Source: Mediterraneibacter agrestimuris (GTDB lineage Bacteria > Bacillota > Clostridia > Lachnospirales > Lachnospiraceae). Taken from it: a stretch of DNA of 64,000 nt. The notes beneath the pieces were generated by a model. That model saw only the letters and a list, made by a program, of their open reading frames with translations. It was not told the origin of the DNA and made no database searches. Position numbers and translations under genes: made by a program. This document shows, piece by piece, positions 41,991 through 53,615 of the stretch. Each line of letters starts with the position of its first letter. Within the stretch, counting starts at the first letter, position 1. The stretch spans positions 1 through 64,000 of the forward strand of contig NZ_CALPDG010000013.1 of assembly GCF_943193195.1 (NCBI RefSeq), given 5' to 3'.

Positions 41991-44900
41991 ATGGCAAATA
42001 AATTATATGCAATGGAACAGCTGACGGAAGAGGTGGCAAAAGATGTAGCTGCCAGTCCGCAGGAATGGATGCGGTTCCTAAACACGGCATCCAGACTGTA
42101 CAAATACACTTTTCCAGAACAGCTTTTAATTTATGCACAGCGACCGGAAGCAACTGCCGTAGCATCCATGGAAATCTGGAATCAGAAGATGTACCGATGG
42201 ATCAAAAAGGGATCTAAGGGGATTGCCTTGATTGACAATACTTCTGGACCGAAAACAAAACTTCGGTATGTATTTGATGTGCAGGACACTTATAAAGTGC
42301 GGAATCTTGGAAAGAATCCTCAGTTATGGAATCTTCTAATGGAAGGAGAACAGCTGGTGGCAGATTATCTGCAGGAGCAGTTATCACTGGAAGATATAGA
42401 AGGAGGACTTGCTGAAAGTCTGCATCAGGCGGCGAAGGAGAGTATGCAGGAATGGCTTCCAGATGCATTGAAAGAACTGAGACTGGATGTAACAGGGACA
42501 TTTTTGGAAGAACTGGACGAACAGAATCAGGAAGTAGAATTCCGGGAACTGATGACCAATAGTGTCTGGTATGTATTGCTAAACCGATGTGGGCTGGATG
42601 CACAGGAATATCTGGATGCGGAGGATTTTCGGCATATAACGGACTTCAATCAGCTGAAAGTATTAGGACATCTGGGAAGTGCAGTCAACGAAATCAGTAG
42701 ACCAGTCCTGATGCAGATTGGACGATATGTTCTGAAGGATCTGGAAAATGACCTGAAAACGGTTGCAAAAGAAAAAGAAGTAGTTTATAATGAATTTAAC
42801 ACGTTAATCCGTGAAAGCATAGCAAATAGTACAGCAGATAGAGAAGAAAATAAGGAGGAAGCAGACTATGAGAGAGATCAGTTACAGTCAGAACGGAGAA
42901 TACCAGATTCCGGATATCAGCCTGGAGGAGACGAGAGGGACGATCGGGAAGTACGGAATGATGAGGAAAGAGTATCTGAGAAATCACAAGGTAGCCAGGT
43001 TCAACATTCTGACACTGCAGAATCGTCTGGACAGTCATCTGATGGAGATCGACAGTCAGGCAAGACAGAGAGTAGACAATCTAATGAACGAACTTCTGGA
43101 GAAAGATCCGGCACCGGACAAGATGGCAGACACAATGGCATGGACCAGACACATGAACCAGATCAAAGCACAGGCAGAGGAACTGGTAATTCAGGAGATT
43201 ATTTACAATTAAGCCTGTTCCCAACACAAGAGGAACAGTTAGGAGAAATAAGGAAAGCGGCAGCTGCATTAGAACAGCCAGCCGCTTTTCTTATTTCTGA
43301 TGAAGTGGTAGATGATATTCTCCGAACAGGAAGCGGACAGAAAAATACACTGTTTCACATTACTGCAAGATTGATCGAAGGTCTGGATAATGAAGAAATG
43401 CAAAGCTTCCTGAAAGATGAATATGGTACTGGAGGAAAAGGATTTACCATAGATGGTCAGAAAATCAGTATCTGGTACGACAACGATGGTATTCGTATCC
43501 GGAGAGGTGACTCTGCAAGAAGAAACTTTGACCGTATCGTTACGTGGGAAGAAGCTGCTGACAGGATCCAGGATATGTATGAGGAGGGAAATTACGTTGA
43601 TAATCTTATCTCCAATAATGCTATCGAGCAGGAACAGAAAGAAATGACAGATCTTCTGGCACTCCATTTCCGTGATACGAGCAGAAACAGAGAAGAGCAG
43701 TTGTCTTATTCTGACTGGCAGGACGTAGTGGGGGCGGCTTGGACAGAACCGGAGGAAGCAGCTGCGACAGCCTATCGTTTTGAATGGCTTCAGGAAGATA
43801 TGGAAAAGAATCCAGAAGATTATCATCGCTGGGAAATACAGCACAATCCAGTGTATTTTCAGCGCTTTCGTGATCTCCAGAGAGATTTTTCCTGGGTGGA
43901 TCAGCAATTCAAGGTAGAGCGGCCGGCGCTATCCTTTATCACACAGGATGAAATAGATGCAGTGTTAAGAAGAGGCGGCATTACTGCCGGAGGACGTAAC
44001 CGGATTTATGAATATTTCATGGAGCACCATGATATGAAAGATGCAGCTGAATTCCTGAAAAATGAGTATGGAACAGGTGGTTCTTCACCCGGAATACCAG
44101 GAGCAGATGCTTCCGACGCATCCCATGATGCAAAAGGATTAAAACTTGCAAAAGGGAAAATTGGCAGTCCAGAGGTAGAAGTTTTATTAAAGTGGAACAA
44201 AGTTGCAGAACGTGTCCGCCAGTTAATCCGCACAGATGATTATTTGTCACCGGAAGAAATGGAAAAGTACGAAGAACGACAGGAAGCACAAAGACTGGCA
44301 GATTTGGAAGAAGCACAGCAGATGTTAGGAGAACAGCTGGAGCAGGATACTTTGACAGCGGAAGATATAACGGATTTGCGATTAGTTGATTCAGAATATA
44401 TGTCTGGTACCAGAACAACAATTCATGATTTTGATTGTAAAGTTAAGGGAGAAGCGAATCGACTTCAATACACATTAGAATATCATGATGATGGAGAAGG
44501 TTTCACGATTCATACGGAAAAAGATGATATTTGGAATCGAATGTCAACACAAGAATTGGAACGTCTGGATGTAAAACTCGGACAAGAAGTACTTTATTAT
44601 CATTATCACAACAAAACTGTAAATGCGGATACCTTAGATGAATTACGGGAAATCAGGGAAGAAATTATGGGGGAAGAGTCCTCGTATTTTACTGCTATTT
44701 CTCAACGTGTGTGGACAGATTATGATAAAAAAGAAAAAGAATTATCTGGAGAAGTTGAGGTATCGGAAGGAAAAAAATCTTTGGAAGAGATTAACGGAAT
44801 ATCAGAACCGATTCCAGCAACGAACTTCCGCATCACAGATGATGAGCTTGGACAGGGTACAGCAAAAGAAAAGTTCCGTGCCAATATCATGGCTATCCAG

Positions 44901-47900
44901 TTGTTAAAGAAATGTGAGGATGAGAATCGCAATGCAACACCGGAAGAACAGGAAATCTTATCCAGGTACGTTGGCTGGGGAGGTCTTGCAGATGCATTTG
45001 ATGAGACAAAAGCTGCATGGGAGACAGAATATTTGGAATTAAAGACGGTTCTTACACCAGAGGAATATGCTGCAGCCAGAGCTTCCACCTTAAATGCTCA
45101 TTATACACAGCCGATTGTGATTGAAAGTATGTATCAGGTGTTGGAGAATCTGGGATTTACAAAAGGAAATATTCTGGAGCCATCTATGGGAGTCGGGAAC
45201 TTCTTTGGAATGCTTCCGGAGAATCTAAACCAGTCCAAACTCTATGGTGTGGAACTGGACAGTATCAGCGGTAGAATTGCAAAGCTACTCTATCCAGATG
45301 CCAATATTCAGATCAAAGGTTTTGAGAAGACAGATTATCCTAATGATTTTTTTGATGTGGCGATTGGAAATGTGCCATTTGGTGCATACAAGGTCAATGA
45401 CCGTCAGTATGATCGCTACAATTTCATGATCCATGATTACTTTCTCGCCAAGACGATAGATCAGTTACGTCCAGGTGGTGTGGCGGCACTGATCACAACA
45501 AAGGGAACTATGGATAAGGCGTCACCGGAAGTCCGGAAATATCTGGCAGAGCGGGCAGATCTGTTGGGAGCAATCCGACTGCCGAACACAGCTTTTAAGG
45601 CAAATGCGGGAACAGAAGTCAGTGCTGATATCTTGTTTTTCCAAAAGAGGGAAAGCCTTACGAAAGAAATGCCGGAATGGATAAATCTGGATAGTGATGT
45701 CAATGGAATTACGGTCAATCAGTATTTTGTTCAGCATCCGGAAATGATTCTGGGTGAGATGAAAGAAGTGTCCGGTCCGTATGGTATGGAAACAATCTGT
45801 GCTCCAATGGAAGGAGCTGATTTGGAATTACAGTTACAAGAAGCTGTGAAACAAATTAAGGGAAGCATGGTACCGGCAGTAGATGTGGAAACAGAACTGG
45901 ATGAGATGCCAGAGAGTATTCCGGCAGATCCGAATGTTAGAAATTACAGCTATACGGTGGTAGATGATCAGGTATATTATCGTGTCAACTCTTTGATGAA
46001 TCAGGTGAAAATGCCTGCAGCCACTGCAGAACGTGTAAAAGGCATGGTTGCAATCCGTGATATCGTTCGTGAGCTGATCGCCATGCAGATGGAAGAATTT
46101 GTCACAGACGAAGAAATCCAAAAACAGCAGGAAAAACTGAATCAGGTGTATGATACCTACACAGCAAAGTATGGAGTTATTGGAAGTAATGCTAATAAAC
46201 GGGCATTTTCTGATGACTCTTCTTATTGTCTGCTGTGTTCCCTGGAAGACTTGAATGAAGATGGAACATTGAAGCGGAAAGCGGACATGTTCACCAAACG
46301 AACCATCAAAAAGGCGGTTGCTGTGACAAGTGTGGAGACAGCCACAGAAGCACTTGCTCTGTCTTTAAATGAAAGGGCTAAAGTAGATCTCCCATATATG
46401 GCACAGCTGACCGGAAAGACCGAAGAGAAAATTACAGAAGAGCTGGTTGGAGTTATCTTCAAAAATCCACTGACAGACCAGTGGGAAAGCGGAGATGAAT
46501 ATCTCTCCGGAAATGTTAGGGATAAATTAAATACTGCGAGAACTTTTGCAGAGAATCATCCGGAATTCACATCGAATGTGCGTGCACTAGAGGCAGTTCA
46601 GCCGAGAGATCTGGAAGCATCGGAGATTGAAGTGCGTATTGGAGCTACCTGGATTGAACCTTCGGATTATCAGGATTTTATGCAAGAAACATTGCATACA
46701 CCATGGTATCTGCTTCAGAAAGAAATACAGGTGAAATTCTCTGAGGTAAATGGTGAGTGGAGGATTACAGGAAAGAATGCCGACAGTCCCAAAAATGCGT
46801 TTGCCTATGCAACGTATGGAACTGAGAGAGCAAATGCCTATAAGATTCTGGAAGATACCCTGAACCTGAAAGATGTACGCATCTATGATAAGAGTGTCAA
46901 TGAAAATGGTGATGAGATCCGTGTCCTTAATAAGAAAGAAACCATGCTGGCATCACAGAAGCAGGATGCCATGAAAGCAGCATTTAAGAATTGGATTTTT
47001 AAAGACCAGCAGAGACGAGAGAGGCTGGTAAAAGTGTACAATGAACGATTTAACAGCATCCGTCCCCGTGAATACGATGGTAGTCATTTGACTTTCCCAG
47101 GAATGAATCCGGAAATAGAGCTTCGTCCGCATCAGAAAAATGCTGTTGCACACCAGCTTTACGGAGAGAATGTGCTTCTGGCTCATGTAGTAGGAGCTGG
47201 GAAGACCTACGAGATGGTAGCGGCTGCAATGGAGAGCAAACGTCTGGGATTATCTCAGAAAAACCTCTTTGTCGTTCCAAACCATTTGACGGAGCAATGG
47301 GGAGCGGAGTTTCTGCAGTTATATCCGGGAGCCAATATCCTGGTAGCAACCAAGAAAGATTTTGAACCGGCAAACCGAAAGAAGTTCTGTGCCCGGATCG
47401 CTATGGGAAATTATGATGCTATTATCATTGGACATTCCCAGTTTGAGCGTATTCCAATCTCTGATGAACGTCAGGAAGCCATGTTACGGAAGCAGATTGA
47501 TGATCTGGAAATGGCAATTCAGAGTGCAAGGTATGAACAGGATGGCGGACATTATACCGTCAAACAGATTGAAAAGACCAGAAAGACACTGCAGACAAGG
47601 CTGGAAAAACTGAATCAGAAAGAGAAAAAAGATCAGGTAGTTACGTTTGAAGAACTGGGAGTGGATCACTTGTATGTAGATGAAGCACACAGCTATAAAA
47701 ATGCGTTTCTTTATACAAAAATGAGAAATGTAGCCGGGATTGCACAGAACGAAGCACAGAAGTCGGCAGATATGTTCAATAAATGTCAATATCTGGACGA
47801 GATTACCGGAGGAAAAGGCATTACTTTTGCTACAGGCACACCAATCAGTAACAGCATGACGGAATTATATGTTATGCAGCGGTATCTGCAGAACAGTAAA

Positions 47901-49673
47901 TTACAAAATATGGGACTTGGATTGTTTGATTCCTGGGCTTCCACTTTTGGAGAAGTTGTCACGAGTATCGAACTTGCACCGGAAGGAACAGGTTATCGTG
48001 CAAAGTCCAGATTCGCACGGTTTTATAATATTCCGGAACTGATGAATATGTTCAAGGAGATTGCAGATATCAAGACTTCCGATCAATTAAAGCTTCCAGT
48101 GCCGAAAGCGGAATATGAAACAGTGGTGCTGAAACCAACGGAACAGCAGAAAGAAATTGTAGAAAGCCTTGGAGAACGTGCAGAAGTTGTCAGAAACGGA
48201 GGGGTAGATGCCTCGGTCGATAATATGCTGAAAATTACCAATGACGGAAGGAAGTTAGCACTGGATCAGCGTTTGGTGAACGAATTATTGCCAGATAATC
48301 CGGAAAGTAAAATAGCAGTCTGTGCAGAGAAAAGCTATGAAATCTGGAAAGATACAGCAGCACAGAAATCAGCACAGTTGATTTTCTGTGATTTGAGCAC
48401 ACCAAAAGGCGATGGCAGTTTTAATGTCTACGATGACCTGAAACGGAAGCTGATGGAAAAAGGAGTGCCGGAAAAAGAGATTGCGTTTATTCATGATGCA
48501 AATACAGAAGCAAAGAAGACGGAGCTGTTTGGAAAAGTAAAATCCGGACAGGTTCGTTTTTTGATTGGCTCAACAGCAAAAATGGGTGCGGGAACTAATG
48601 TGCAGGATCGTCTGATTGCCCTGCATCATCTGGATATTGGCTGGAAACCATCTGACTTGGAACAGAGGGAAGGACGTATTATCCGTCAGGGAAACCATAA
48701 TAAAAAGGTTCATATCTTCCGGTATGTAACAGAATCCACATTCGACAGTTATATGTGGCAGTTGATCGAGAATAAGCAGAAATTCATCTCCCAGATTATG
48801 ACGAGCAAAGCACCGGTCAGAAGTTGTGAAGATGTGGACGAAGCGGCGCTGTCCTATGCAGAGGTCAAAGCACTTGCAACCGGAAATCCAGCAGTAAAAG
48901 AGAAGATGGCATTGGATGTGGATGTGGCGAAATTAAAGCTTTTAAAAGCGAACCACATGAATAACCAATACCGACTGGAAGATGATATTGCAAGGAATTT
49001 CCCGCAACAGATTGCAAAACTGACGGAGATTATTGACAGCTATAAGGCAGATATCGCTCATTTTTCTGAGCATAAAATTACAGATCCAGAGCAGTTTTCT
49101 ATGGAAATCAGTGGCAAAGTGTTCACAGAAAAGAAAGAGGCAGGAGCGGCTCTTCTGGCGGTCTGCAAAGACATTAAGTCTGTAGATGCAGCTATGGACA
49201 TTGGAAGTTATCAGGGATTTAACATGAGAATCCAATTCGACAGCTGGAGCAAAGAGTTTATCCTGTCTGTAAAGCATGAATCAGTAGCTAAAGTTCGGTT
49301 GGGAGCCGATGCCCTGGGAAATATCACTCGTATCAATAATCTTTTAGAAAGTTATCCGGAGAAACTGGCAGAAGCAGAACAACGGCTGGAAACGGTACAG
49401 GAGCAGATGGCAAATGCCAAAGAGGAAGTCGGGAAGCCATTTCCAAAAGAAGAGGAACTGAGCCAAAAACTGGAGCGGCTGTCAGAATTAAATGCACTTC
49501 TCAATATGGATGAACGGGAAGATACAGAAACAGAGCAGTCGGAATCAAAAGAGAAAGAAGAAAGACCGGCACGAGGTTCTATCCATGAGAAGCTGCAGAT
49601 TTATAAAGAAAAGAGTCAGCGGGAAAGTGAAACTGGCAAGGAAAATAGAAAACGGGACTTCGGTCTGGAATAA
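41991..49673 (+). CDS. Giant methylase-helicase (LtrC/SNF2-like)
   Basis: A 2560-residue protein. In order: an ArdC-like N-terminal domain ([19 protein letters not shown], about 45-63); a hydrophilic S/G/D/E/R linker (about 285-405); two copies of a domain ending FLK-x-EYGTGG (about 430-530 and 650-700); an N6-methylase-like domain ([12 protein letters not shown], about 1064; NVPFG, about 1126); and an SNF2-type helicase (Walker [11 protein letters not shown], about 1733; DEAHSYKN, about 1895; EGRIIRQGN, about 2226). Probably protects and processes incoming DNA. The linker overlaps another gene in a different frame (42868-43212). The C-terminus carries [13 protein letters not shown]. Confidence 0.92.
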   Translation: MANKLYAMEQLTEEVAKDVAASPQEWMRFLNTASRLYKYTFPEQLLIYAQRPEATAVASMEIWNQKMYRWIKKGSKGIALIDNTSGPKTKLRYVFDVQDTYKVRNLGKNPQLWNLLMEGEQLVADYLQEQLSLEDIEGGLAESLHQAAKESMQEWLPDALKELRLDVTGTFLEELDEQNQEVEFRELMTNSVWYVLLNRCGLDAQEYLDAEDFRHITDFNQLKVLGHLGSAVNEISRPVLMQIGRYVLKDLENDLKTVAKEKEVVYNEFNTLIRESIANSTADREENKEEADYERDQLQSERRIPDSGYQPGGDERDDREVRNDEERVSEKSQGSQVQHSDTAESSGQSSDGDRQSGKTESRQSNERTSGERSGTGQDGRHNGMDQTHEPDQSTGRGTGNSGDYLQLSLFPTQEEQLGEIRKAAAALEQPAAFLISDEVVDDILRTGSGQKNTLFHITARLIEGLDNEEMQSFLKDEYGTGGKGFTIDGQKISIWYDNDGIRIRRGDSARRNFDRIVTWEEAADRIQDMYEEGNYVDNLISNNAIEQEQKEMTDLLALHFRDTSRNREEQLSYSDWQDVVGAAWTEPEEAAATAYRFEWLQEDMEKNPEDYHRWEIQHNPVYFQRFRDLQRDFSWVDQQFKVERPALSFITQDEIDAVLRRGGITAGGRNRIYEYFMEHHDMKDAAEFLKNEYGTGGSSPGIPGADASDASHDAKGLKLAKGKIGSPEVEVLLKWNKVAERVRQLIRTDDYLSPEEMEKYEERQEAQRLADLEEAQQMLGEQLEQDTLTAEDITDLRLVDSEYMSGTRTTIHDFDCKVKGEANRLQYTLEYHDDGEGFTIHTEKDDIWNRMSTQELERLDVKLGQEVLYYHYHNKTVNADTLDELREIREEIMGEESSYFTAISQRVWTDYDKKEKELSGEVEVSEGKKSLEEINGISEPIPATNFRITDDELGQGTAKEKFRANIMAIQLLKKCEDENRNATPEEQEILSRYVGWGGLADAFDETKAAWETEYLELKTVLTPEEYAAARASTLNAHYTQPIVIESMYQVLENLGFTKGNILEPSMGVGNFFGMLPENLNQSKLYGVELDSISGRIAKLLYPDANIQIKGFEKTDYPNDFFDVAIGNVPFGAYKVNDRQYDRYNFMIHDYFLAKTIDQLRPGGVAALITTKGTMDKASPEVRKYLAERADLLGAIRLPNTAFKANAGTEVSADILFFQKRESLTKEMPEWINLDSDVNGITVNQYFVQHPEMILGEMKEVSGPYGMETICAPMEGADLELQLQEAVKQIKGSMVPAVDVETELDEMPESIPADPNVRNYSYTVVDDQVYYRVNSLMNQVKMPAATAERVKGMVAIRDIVRELIAMQMEEFVTDEEIQKQQEKLNQVYDTYTAKYGVIGSNANKRAFSDDSSYCLLCSLEDLNEDGTLKRKADMFTKRTIKKAVAVTSVETATEALALSLNERAKVDLPYMAQLTGKTEEKITEELVGVIFKNPLTDQWESGDEYLSGNVRDKLNTARTFAENHPEFTSNVRALEAVQPRDLEASEIEVRIGATWIEPSDYQDFMQETLHTPWYLLQKEIQVKFSEVNGEWRITGKNADSPKNAFAYATYGTERANAYKILEDTLNLKDVRIYDKSVNENGDEIRVLNKKETMLASQKQDAMKAAFKNWIFKDQQRRERLVKVYNERFNSIRPREYDGSHLTFPGMNPEIELRPHQKNAVAHQLYGENVLLAHVVGAGKTYEMVAAAMESKRLGLSQKNLFVVPNHLTEQWGAEFLQLYPGANILVATKKDFEPANRKKFCARIAMGNYDAIIIGHSQFERIPISDERQEAMLRKQIDDLEMAIQSARYEQDGGHYTVKQIEKTRKTLQTRLEKLNQKEKKDQVVTFEELGVDHLYVDEAHSYKNAFLYTKMRNVAGIAQNEAQKSADMFNKCQYLDEITGGKGITFATGTPISNSMTELYVMQRYLQNSKLQNMGLGLFDSWASTFGEVVTSIELAPEGTGYRAKSRFARFYNIPELMNMFKEIADIKTSDQLKLPVPKAEYETVVLKPTEQQKEIVESLGERAEVVRNGGVDASVDNMLKITNDGRKLALDQRLVNELLPDNPESKIAVCAEKSYEIWKDTAAQKSAQLIFCDLSTPKGDGSFNVYDDLKRKLMEKGVPEKEIAFIHDANTEAKKTELFGKVKSGQVRFLIGSTAKMGAGTNVQDRLIALHHLDIGWKPSDLEQREGRIIRQGNHNKKVHIFRYVTESTFDSYMWQLIENKQKFISQIMTSKAPVRSCEDVDEAALSYAEVKALATGNPAVKEKMALDVDVAKLKLLKANHMNNQYRLEDDIARNFPQQIAKLTEIIDSYKADIAHFSEHKITDPEQFSMEISGKVFTEKKEAGAALLAVCKDIKSVDAAMDIGSYQGFNMRIQFDSWSKEFILSVKHESVAKVRLGADALGNITRINNLLESYPEKLAEAEQRLETVQEQMANAKEEVGKPFPKEEELSQKLERLSELNALLNMDEREDTETEQSESKEKEERPARGSIHEKLQIYKEKSQRESETGKENRKRDFGLE
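42868..43212 (+). CDS. TnpV-like gene overprinted inside the helicase gene
   Basis: A 114-residue frame wholly inside the helicase gene, in another reading frame. It aligns over its length with the IME TnpV at 9838: [49 protein letters not shown] versus GEIYLPLIA, IGFYGSLRRNYLRDYK, MEWVRRTNNVRSRVDEMILTEMVY. It has its own strong Shine-Dalgarno (AAGGAGG at 42852-42858, nine bases before ATG 42868). The helicase frame here encodes only a low-complexity linker, which suits overprinting. Protein-level similarity plus the ribosome site make chance unlikely. Confidence 0.82.
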   Translation: MREISYSQNGEYQIPDISLEETRGTIGKYGMMRKEYLRNHKVARFNILTLQNRLDSHLMEIDSQARQRVDNLMNELLEKDPAPDKMADTMAWTRHMNQIKAQAEELVIQEIIYN

Positions 49674-49754
49674 GAAAACAAGGAAGATGGCATAATCTGG
49701 CAGAAAGAATGTTCTGTGGGTTATGCCTTCTTTCAGAATACGGGAGGAACTTAC

Positions 49755-52511
49755 ATGGCAAGAAGTATGATAATAGGTAGAGAAACACAGAAAATGCAGG
49801 AATATACGCAGGAACGGATCAATCAGGCAGAGCGTAGAGGCGTAGAATTTCCAACAGATGTAAAAGAACAGATTTCTGAATATGCAAATCTGATTGGCGA
49901 GGAAGAGAAAGTAAGGACGTTGGTAAGAAATCTGACAGATGCAATCAATCAGGCAGATGAAGATAAAGTAGAGGAACTTCTGGATGATGCAAAAATGGAT
50001 ATTCAGGACCTACCAGATCCAACCATAGGTAAGCTGGAATTACGTGATTATGGATATACAGCAGAAGACATGGTGCCGCTCAGAAAAGAAGCAGCTTTGG
50101 ATTATCACAGAATGGGTTCTAAGATTTATTGCCTGGGCAGCGATGGCGGTAAGGGAGAGTATGCAAGTAAAGAAATGATACAGGCACACGAAGGGCTGTT
50201 TGGTATGGAATTACAGATGTGGGAACGGATAAGGGATCAGGATCTGGATTATGCAGATGAAGATTTTGGAGCATTTCAGGAGCCTATGAGTGTCATTGAT
50301 CAGGAAGAAGCACTGAAATTATACGATACAGGAGCAGATATCTATCTGATTACTAATTTTTCATCACCGGTCTATGTTACGGAACGCAAGGAAATCGAAC
50401 GAGGACCGGAGCATTATCAGATGTCCATGGCAGAACGGGAGCGTTTTCGTAACCTGGAATGGGAAATGCAAAAATATCCGCATATTCAGTCTTTGAAAGA
50501 GGCAAACCTGTTGTTAGGAACAAGGCGAACCTTTGGTATTTATCAGATCAAAGATGATTCACCGGGTGAAAACTATGCATTTATGAATATGAGTTTTATT
50601 GAAAGTCATGGTATGCAGATAAAAAAAGAAGATTATAAGCTGGTCTATGTTGGCGAATTACTGGGAAATACGTCACTGGATGATATTTTTGAAAGGTTCA
50701 ACATTGATAGACCGAAAGACTTCCGTGGGCATTCCCTGTCTGTCAGTGATATCGTAGTTCTGAATGATGGGGAAAAAGTAACAGCTCATTTTGTAGACAG
50801 TATCAGTTTTGAACAGCTGGATTCTTTCCTGAATCTGGAAGAACAGGTTCTTAGTGAACTGGCATATGAGGTAGGAGAACGTTACTTTGCTATTCAGAGA
50901 ACAGAAGAAGGATATGATTATTCCTTTTACGATGAAGATTTCCGCCTGATGGATGGTGGCGTCTATGAAAATGGTGAAATTTCTATTGAAGAAGCGGCAG
51001 AGGAACTTCTGGAAGACGAAGGATGGACTGGAGAACGCATCCGTGGAGATTATGATCAGTTGATGGAAAAGGTAGAAGAAATGGATGAGGTTGTAATGGC
51101 AGAGATTCAGAAAAGCCAGGGCGAATATAAGCCATTGGCAAAGGTAGAAGAACTGGAAGAGGCAAATTATAACATGATTGATAATGTACTTAACAATATG
51201 CCACCGAAGAAAGAACCGTATCTGGAATACTTTGCAGCAGAATGCGATGAGTTCCATGATATGGGAGCTTATGAAAAAAGTACCGATGTTAATCAGATTG
51301 CTGCGGTCTATGAAAAATATAGGGAAAATCCTGAAAATGCCTATCGAGTATGCAGTATGGGGATTATCTATCGTGATCCGGAAGACAGTTACTACGATGA
51401 TGCTGAATTTGCAATCGTAAAAGGAAATACAGTACTTGGAAATCTGATGGACGATGTTCGATTTTATGGAGAACTTGCACTGGTACGGGAAGGGATTGAG
51501 AAAATTCATGAAGCATTGCCGGACTATAAGTACGTACCGATGCGGGATGTTCGAGAAGCAATGTATCCAGAGAAGATGACTACAGAACAGCTGGCAGAGG
51601 CACTGGATGAGATTGCAGAAGCATTTGATCCGTATGAGTATCGAGATAATGTGGAGATAGGAGAAAATACGGTACAGGAAGTGATGCTGGATTTGCGAAG
51701 TGGAAATATTCATTCCTATATTTCGTATCTGAAGGATATCGTAGACGAAGAATGTGACCAGTCTGTGCGTGCAGGCGTATTGCTGGAAAGACTGAAAGCC
51801 TATGAACCGGAGCTTCCAAAAGATATAGAACCGATGGTGTATGTAAATTATTGTGAGAAAAGTGATTTGGGGAATCCAAGATGCCAGAAGTTATCTGATT
51901 TGGATTCCAAAACCATAGAACAGGACAAAGCCTGGTATGCTGACCGTGATCCCAACACCAACGAACCAAAAACGACAGCACAGATGTTTTTTACAGTATA
52001 TTATGCTGAGAAGGGCGACAAGATGCTGCATCATTTCAAAGGGAAAATAGATATTGGCACTGGCAACGGAGGTCTTCTCAGTCAGTTAAAGCTGCAGAAT
52101 GAAATGAGACTGACGGACGAAAGTTGGATTAACTATCAGCAAGGAAAAGGCAATGAAGAATATCAGAAGTATGTGGAAGATCTGACGGATATGCAGAATC
52201 ATGTACTGCCGTATTTGCAGAGCTTTTGCAGCCTGGAAGAAAAAGGTGTGCAGGAGAGACGAGAACAGAAGATAGCAGAGAAAAATGAGAGCAGAGAAGC
52301 TGTGCCAAGAACTGGCGTTGAAGCAAGTACAGCAGTTAAGGATGCAGGGAAAACTGAAAGAAAGGCAGTAGCACAGAAAAAGACAATGCCAGAAAAAGAA
52401 AAGAAACCGTCAATCCATGAACGCTTGGAAATCAATAAGAGAATCATCCAGGAAAAGCAGGGAAAAGATAAGCCGGAGAGAGGAGCTGATTTGGGTGTAA
52501 GGACAGTGTAG
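49755..52511 (+). CDS. YodL/DUF4316-type ICE protein
   Basis: A 918-residue protein with a DUF4316-like N-terminal half (ELRDYGYTAEDMVPLRKEAAL, about 90-110), a YodL-like segment (RTFGIYQIKDDSPGENYAFMN, about 256-276; then the DIVVLNDG... region) and LPD-type modules, common beside the giant helicase in Clostridia ICEs. Its role in transfer is undefined. ATG 49755 follows GGGAGG at 49743; a frame from 49716 lacks such a site. The C-terminus has KPSIHERLEINKR, a clear copy of the shared motif. Confidence 0.85.
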   Translation: MARSMIIGRETQKMQEYTQERINQAERRGVEFPTDVKEQISEYANLIGEEEKVRTLVRNLTDAINQADEDKVEELLDDAKMDIQDLPDPTIGKLELRDYGYTAEDMVPLRKEAALDYHRMGSKIYCLGSDGGKGEYASKEMIQAHEGLFGMELQMWERIRDQDLDYADEDFGAFQEPMSVIDQEEALKLYDTGADIYLITNFSSPVYVTERKEIERGPEHYQMSMAERERFRNLEWEMQKYPHIQSLKEANLLLGTRRTFGIYQIKDDSPGENYAFMNMSFIESHGMQIKKEDYKLVYVGELLGNTSLDDIFERFNIDRPKDFRGHSLSVSDIVVLNDGEKVTAHFVDSISFEQLDSFLNLEEQVLSELAYEVGERYFAIQRTEEGYDYSFYDEDFRLMDGGVYENGEISIEEAAEELLEDEGWTGERIRGDYDQLMEKVEEMDEVVMAEIQKSQGEYKPLAKVEELEEANYNMIDNVLNNMPPKKEPYLEYFAAECDEFHDMGAYEKSTDVNQIAAVYEKYRENPENAYRVCSMGIIYRDPEDSYYDDAEFAIVKGNTVLGNLMDDVRFYGELALVREGIEKIHEALPDYKYVPMRDVREAMYPEKMTTEQLAEALDEIAEAFDPYEYRDNVEIGENTVQEVMLDLRSGNIHSYISYLKDIVDEECDQSVRAGVLLERLKAYEPELPKDIEPMVYVNYCEKSDLGNPRCQKLSDLDSKTIEQDKAWYADRDPNTNEPKTTAQMFFTVYYAEKGDKMLHHFKGKIDIGTGNGGLLSQLKLQNEMRLTDESWINYQQGKGNEEYQKYVEDLTDMQNHVLPYLQSFCSLEEKGVQERREQKIAEKNESREAVPRTGVEASTAVKDAGKTERKAVAQKKTMPEKEKKPSIHERLEINKRIIQEKQGKDKPERGADLGVRTV

Positions 52512-52525
52512 TATAAGCACAATGA

Positions 52526-52567
52526 GTCGGAGGTCACGGATGATAACGTGGCTTCCGGCTTTTTTGT
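52526..52567 (+). terminator. Terminator of the ICE backbone operon
   Basis: GTCGGAGGTCAC at 52526-52537 pairs with GTGGCTTCCGGC at 52548-52559 (wobbles), followed by TTTTTTG. It ends the long rightward operon before the cargo. Confidence 0.85.
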
Positions 52568-52762
52568 TTTGAATGATAGTGCTTCAAATTTTTATGTGAC
52601 AAATGCAACAACCTATGATGATATATCCTGTCTTTGACAGTTACTAAACAAAAAAACGATGTACATCTTGATTTTACTGCGGTATCGCTCATTATTTTTT
52701 CTAATCTTTATAAATTCTACAAATTTTCCATATAGCATATAGGTAAAGAATAGAACTATAAT

Positions 52763-52803
52763 CTGCCGGATGACGGCAAAAGAAAAAAAGCCGTCGTAGA
52801 GCA
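52763..52803 (+). repeat. 41-bp inverted repeat, left copy
   Basis: 37 of 41 bases match the reverse complement of 58199-58239. Each copy is itself a hairpin (GACGGC, A-rich loop, GCCGTC) and begins with CTGCCGG. The pair brackets the first two-component/ABC module. The gap 52568-52925 otherwise holds only an AT-rich stretch and a second small hairpin GCACC/GGTGC just after this repeat. Confidence 0.8.
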
Positions 52804-52925
52804 CCACCATAGAGGTGCAGCGGTCCTTTTTCTTTTCTGGAGAGCAGGTGGATACTATGCAGTTTTGGAGGAGTGTGGTAAAATGTGATTGTTTATCATG
52901 TTAGGAGATTAGGAAGGTAGATGAA

Positions 52926-53615
52926 ATGAGGACAATTTTGTTATTGGAAGATGATGAGAATCTGAACCGTGGAATCGCGCTAAAACTGCAGAAAGAAGGG
53001 TATCAGGTTTTTTCCGCTTTTCAGATTTCAGAGGCAGAAAAATTGTTTGATGAAAATAGAATAGATCTGGTAATCAGTGATATTACTCTGCCGGACGGAA
53101 ACGGACTGGAGTTTTGCAGGAAGATTCGAAATAAGAGCAAAGTCTTTGTACTGTTTCTCACGGCAATGGATTCGGAAATTGATATGGTAAACGGCTATGA
53201 TGCAGGGGCGGATGATTATATTACAAAGCCATTCAGCCTGATGGTACTGGTTTCAAAAGTTCAGGCATTTATGAGAAGAATGGAAGGAGTCTGCGGACAC
53301 AACAGAATCTTATCGGGAAATATCGAAGTAAATTATGGAGAAATGAGAGCGTTAAAACGAAATGCTGATGGAGTGACTCCTTTGACATTAAGTAAAAAGG
53401 AACTTCAGATAATGATTTACTTTATGGAAAACGCAAGGCAGATTTTATCAAAAGAACAGATTTTAGAGTATGTCTGGGATGTTGACGGGCAGTTTGTAGA
53501 CGATAATACAGTTCCTGTAAATATCAGCCGATTGAAAGGAAAAATCGGGAATGATTATATACAAAATGTAAGGGGGATGGGATATATATGGACCGAAGAA
53601 AGCGTACAGGAGTAG
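52926..53615 (+). CDS. OmpR/PhoB-family response regulator
   Basis: A 229-residue regulator. Receiver domain residues 1-115 with acidic pocket ED9D10, phosphorylated Asp at 52 (VISDITLPDG) and Lys in ITKPFS near 101; winged-helix domain from about 125 (LSKKELQIMIYF, DDNTVPVNISRLKGKI). It should control the ABC genes downstream with the partner kinase. ATG 52926 has AGGAAGG upstream. Its end overlaps the kinase gene by 28 bases. Confidence 0.92.
   Translation: MRTILLLEDDENLNRGIALKLQKEGYQVFSAFQISEAEKLFDENRIDLVISDITLPDGNGLEFCRKIRNKSKVFVLFLTAMDSEIDMVNGYDAGADDYITKPFSLMVLVSKVQAFMRRMEGVCGHNRILSGNIEVNYGEMRALKRNADGVTPLTLSKKELQIMIYFMENARQILSKEQILEYVWDVDGQFVDDNTVPVNISRLKGKIGNDYIQNVRGMGYIWTEESVQE

Noticed and set aside
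50673-51713. A 346-codon minus-strand open frame
   Set aside because: It is antisense to the YodL/DUF4316 gene, has low-complexity Ile/Phe/Ser-rich composition typical of reversed coding sequence, and no ribosome site.
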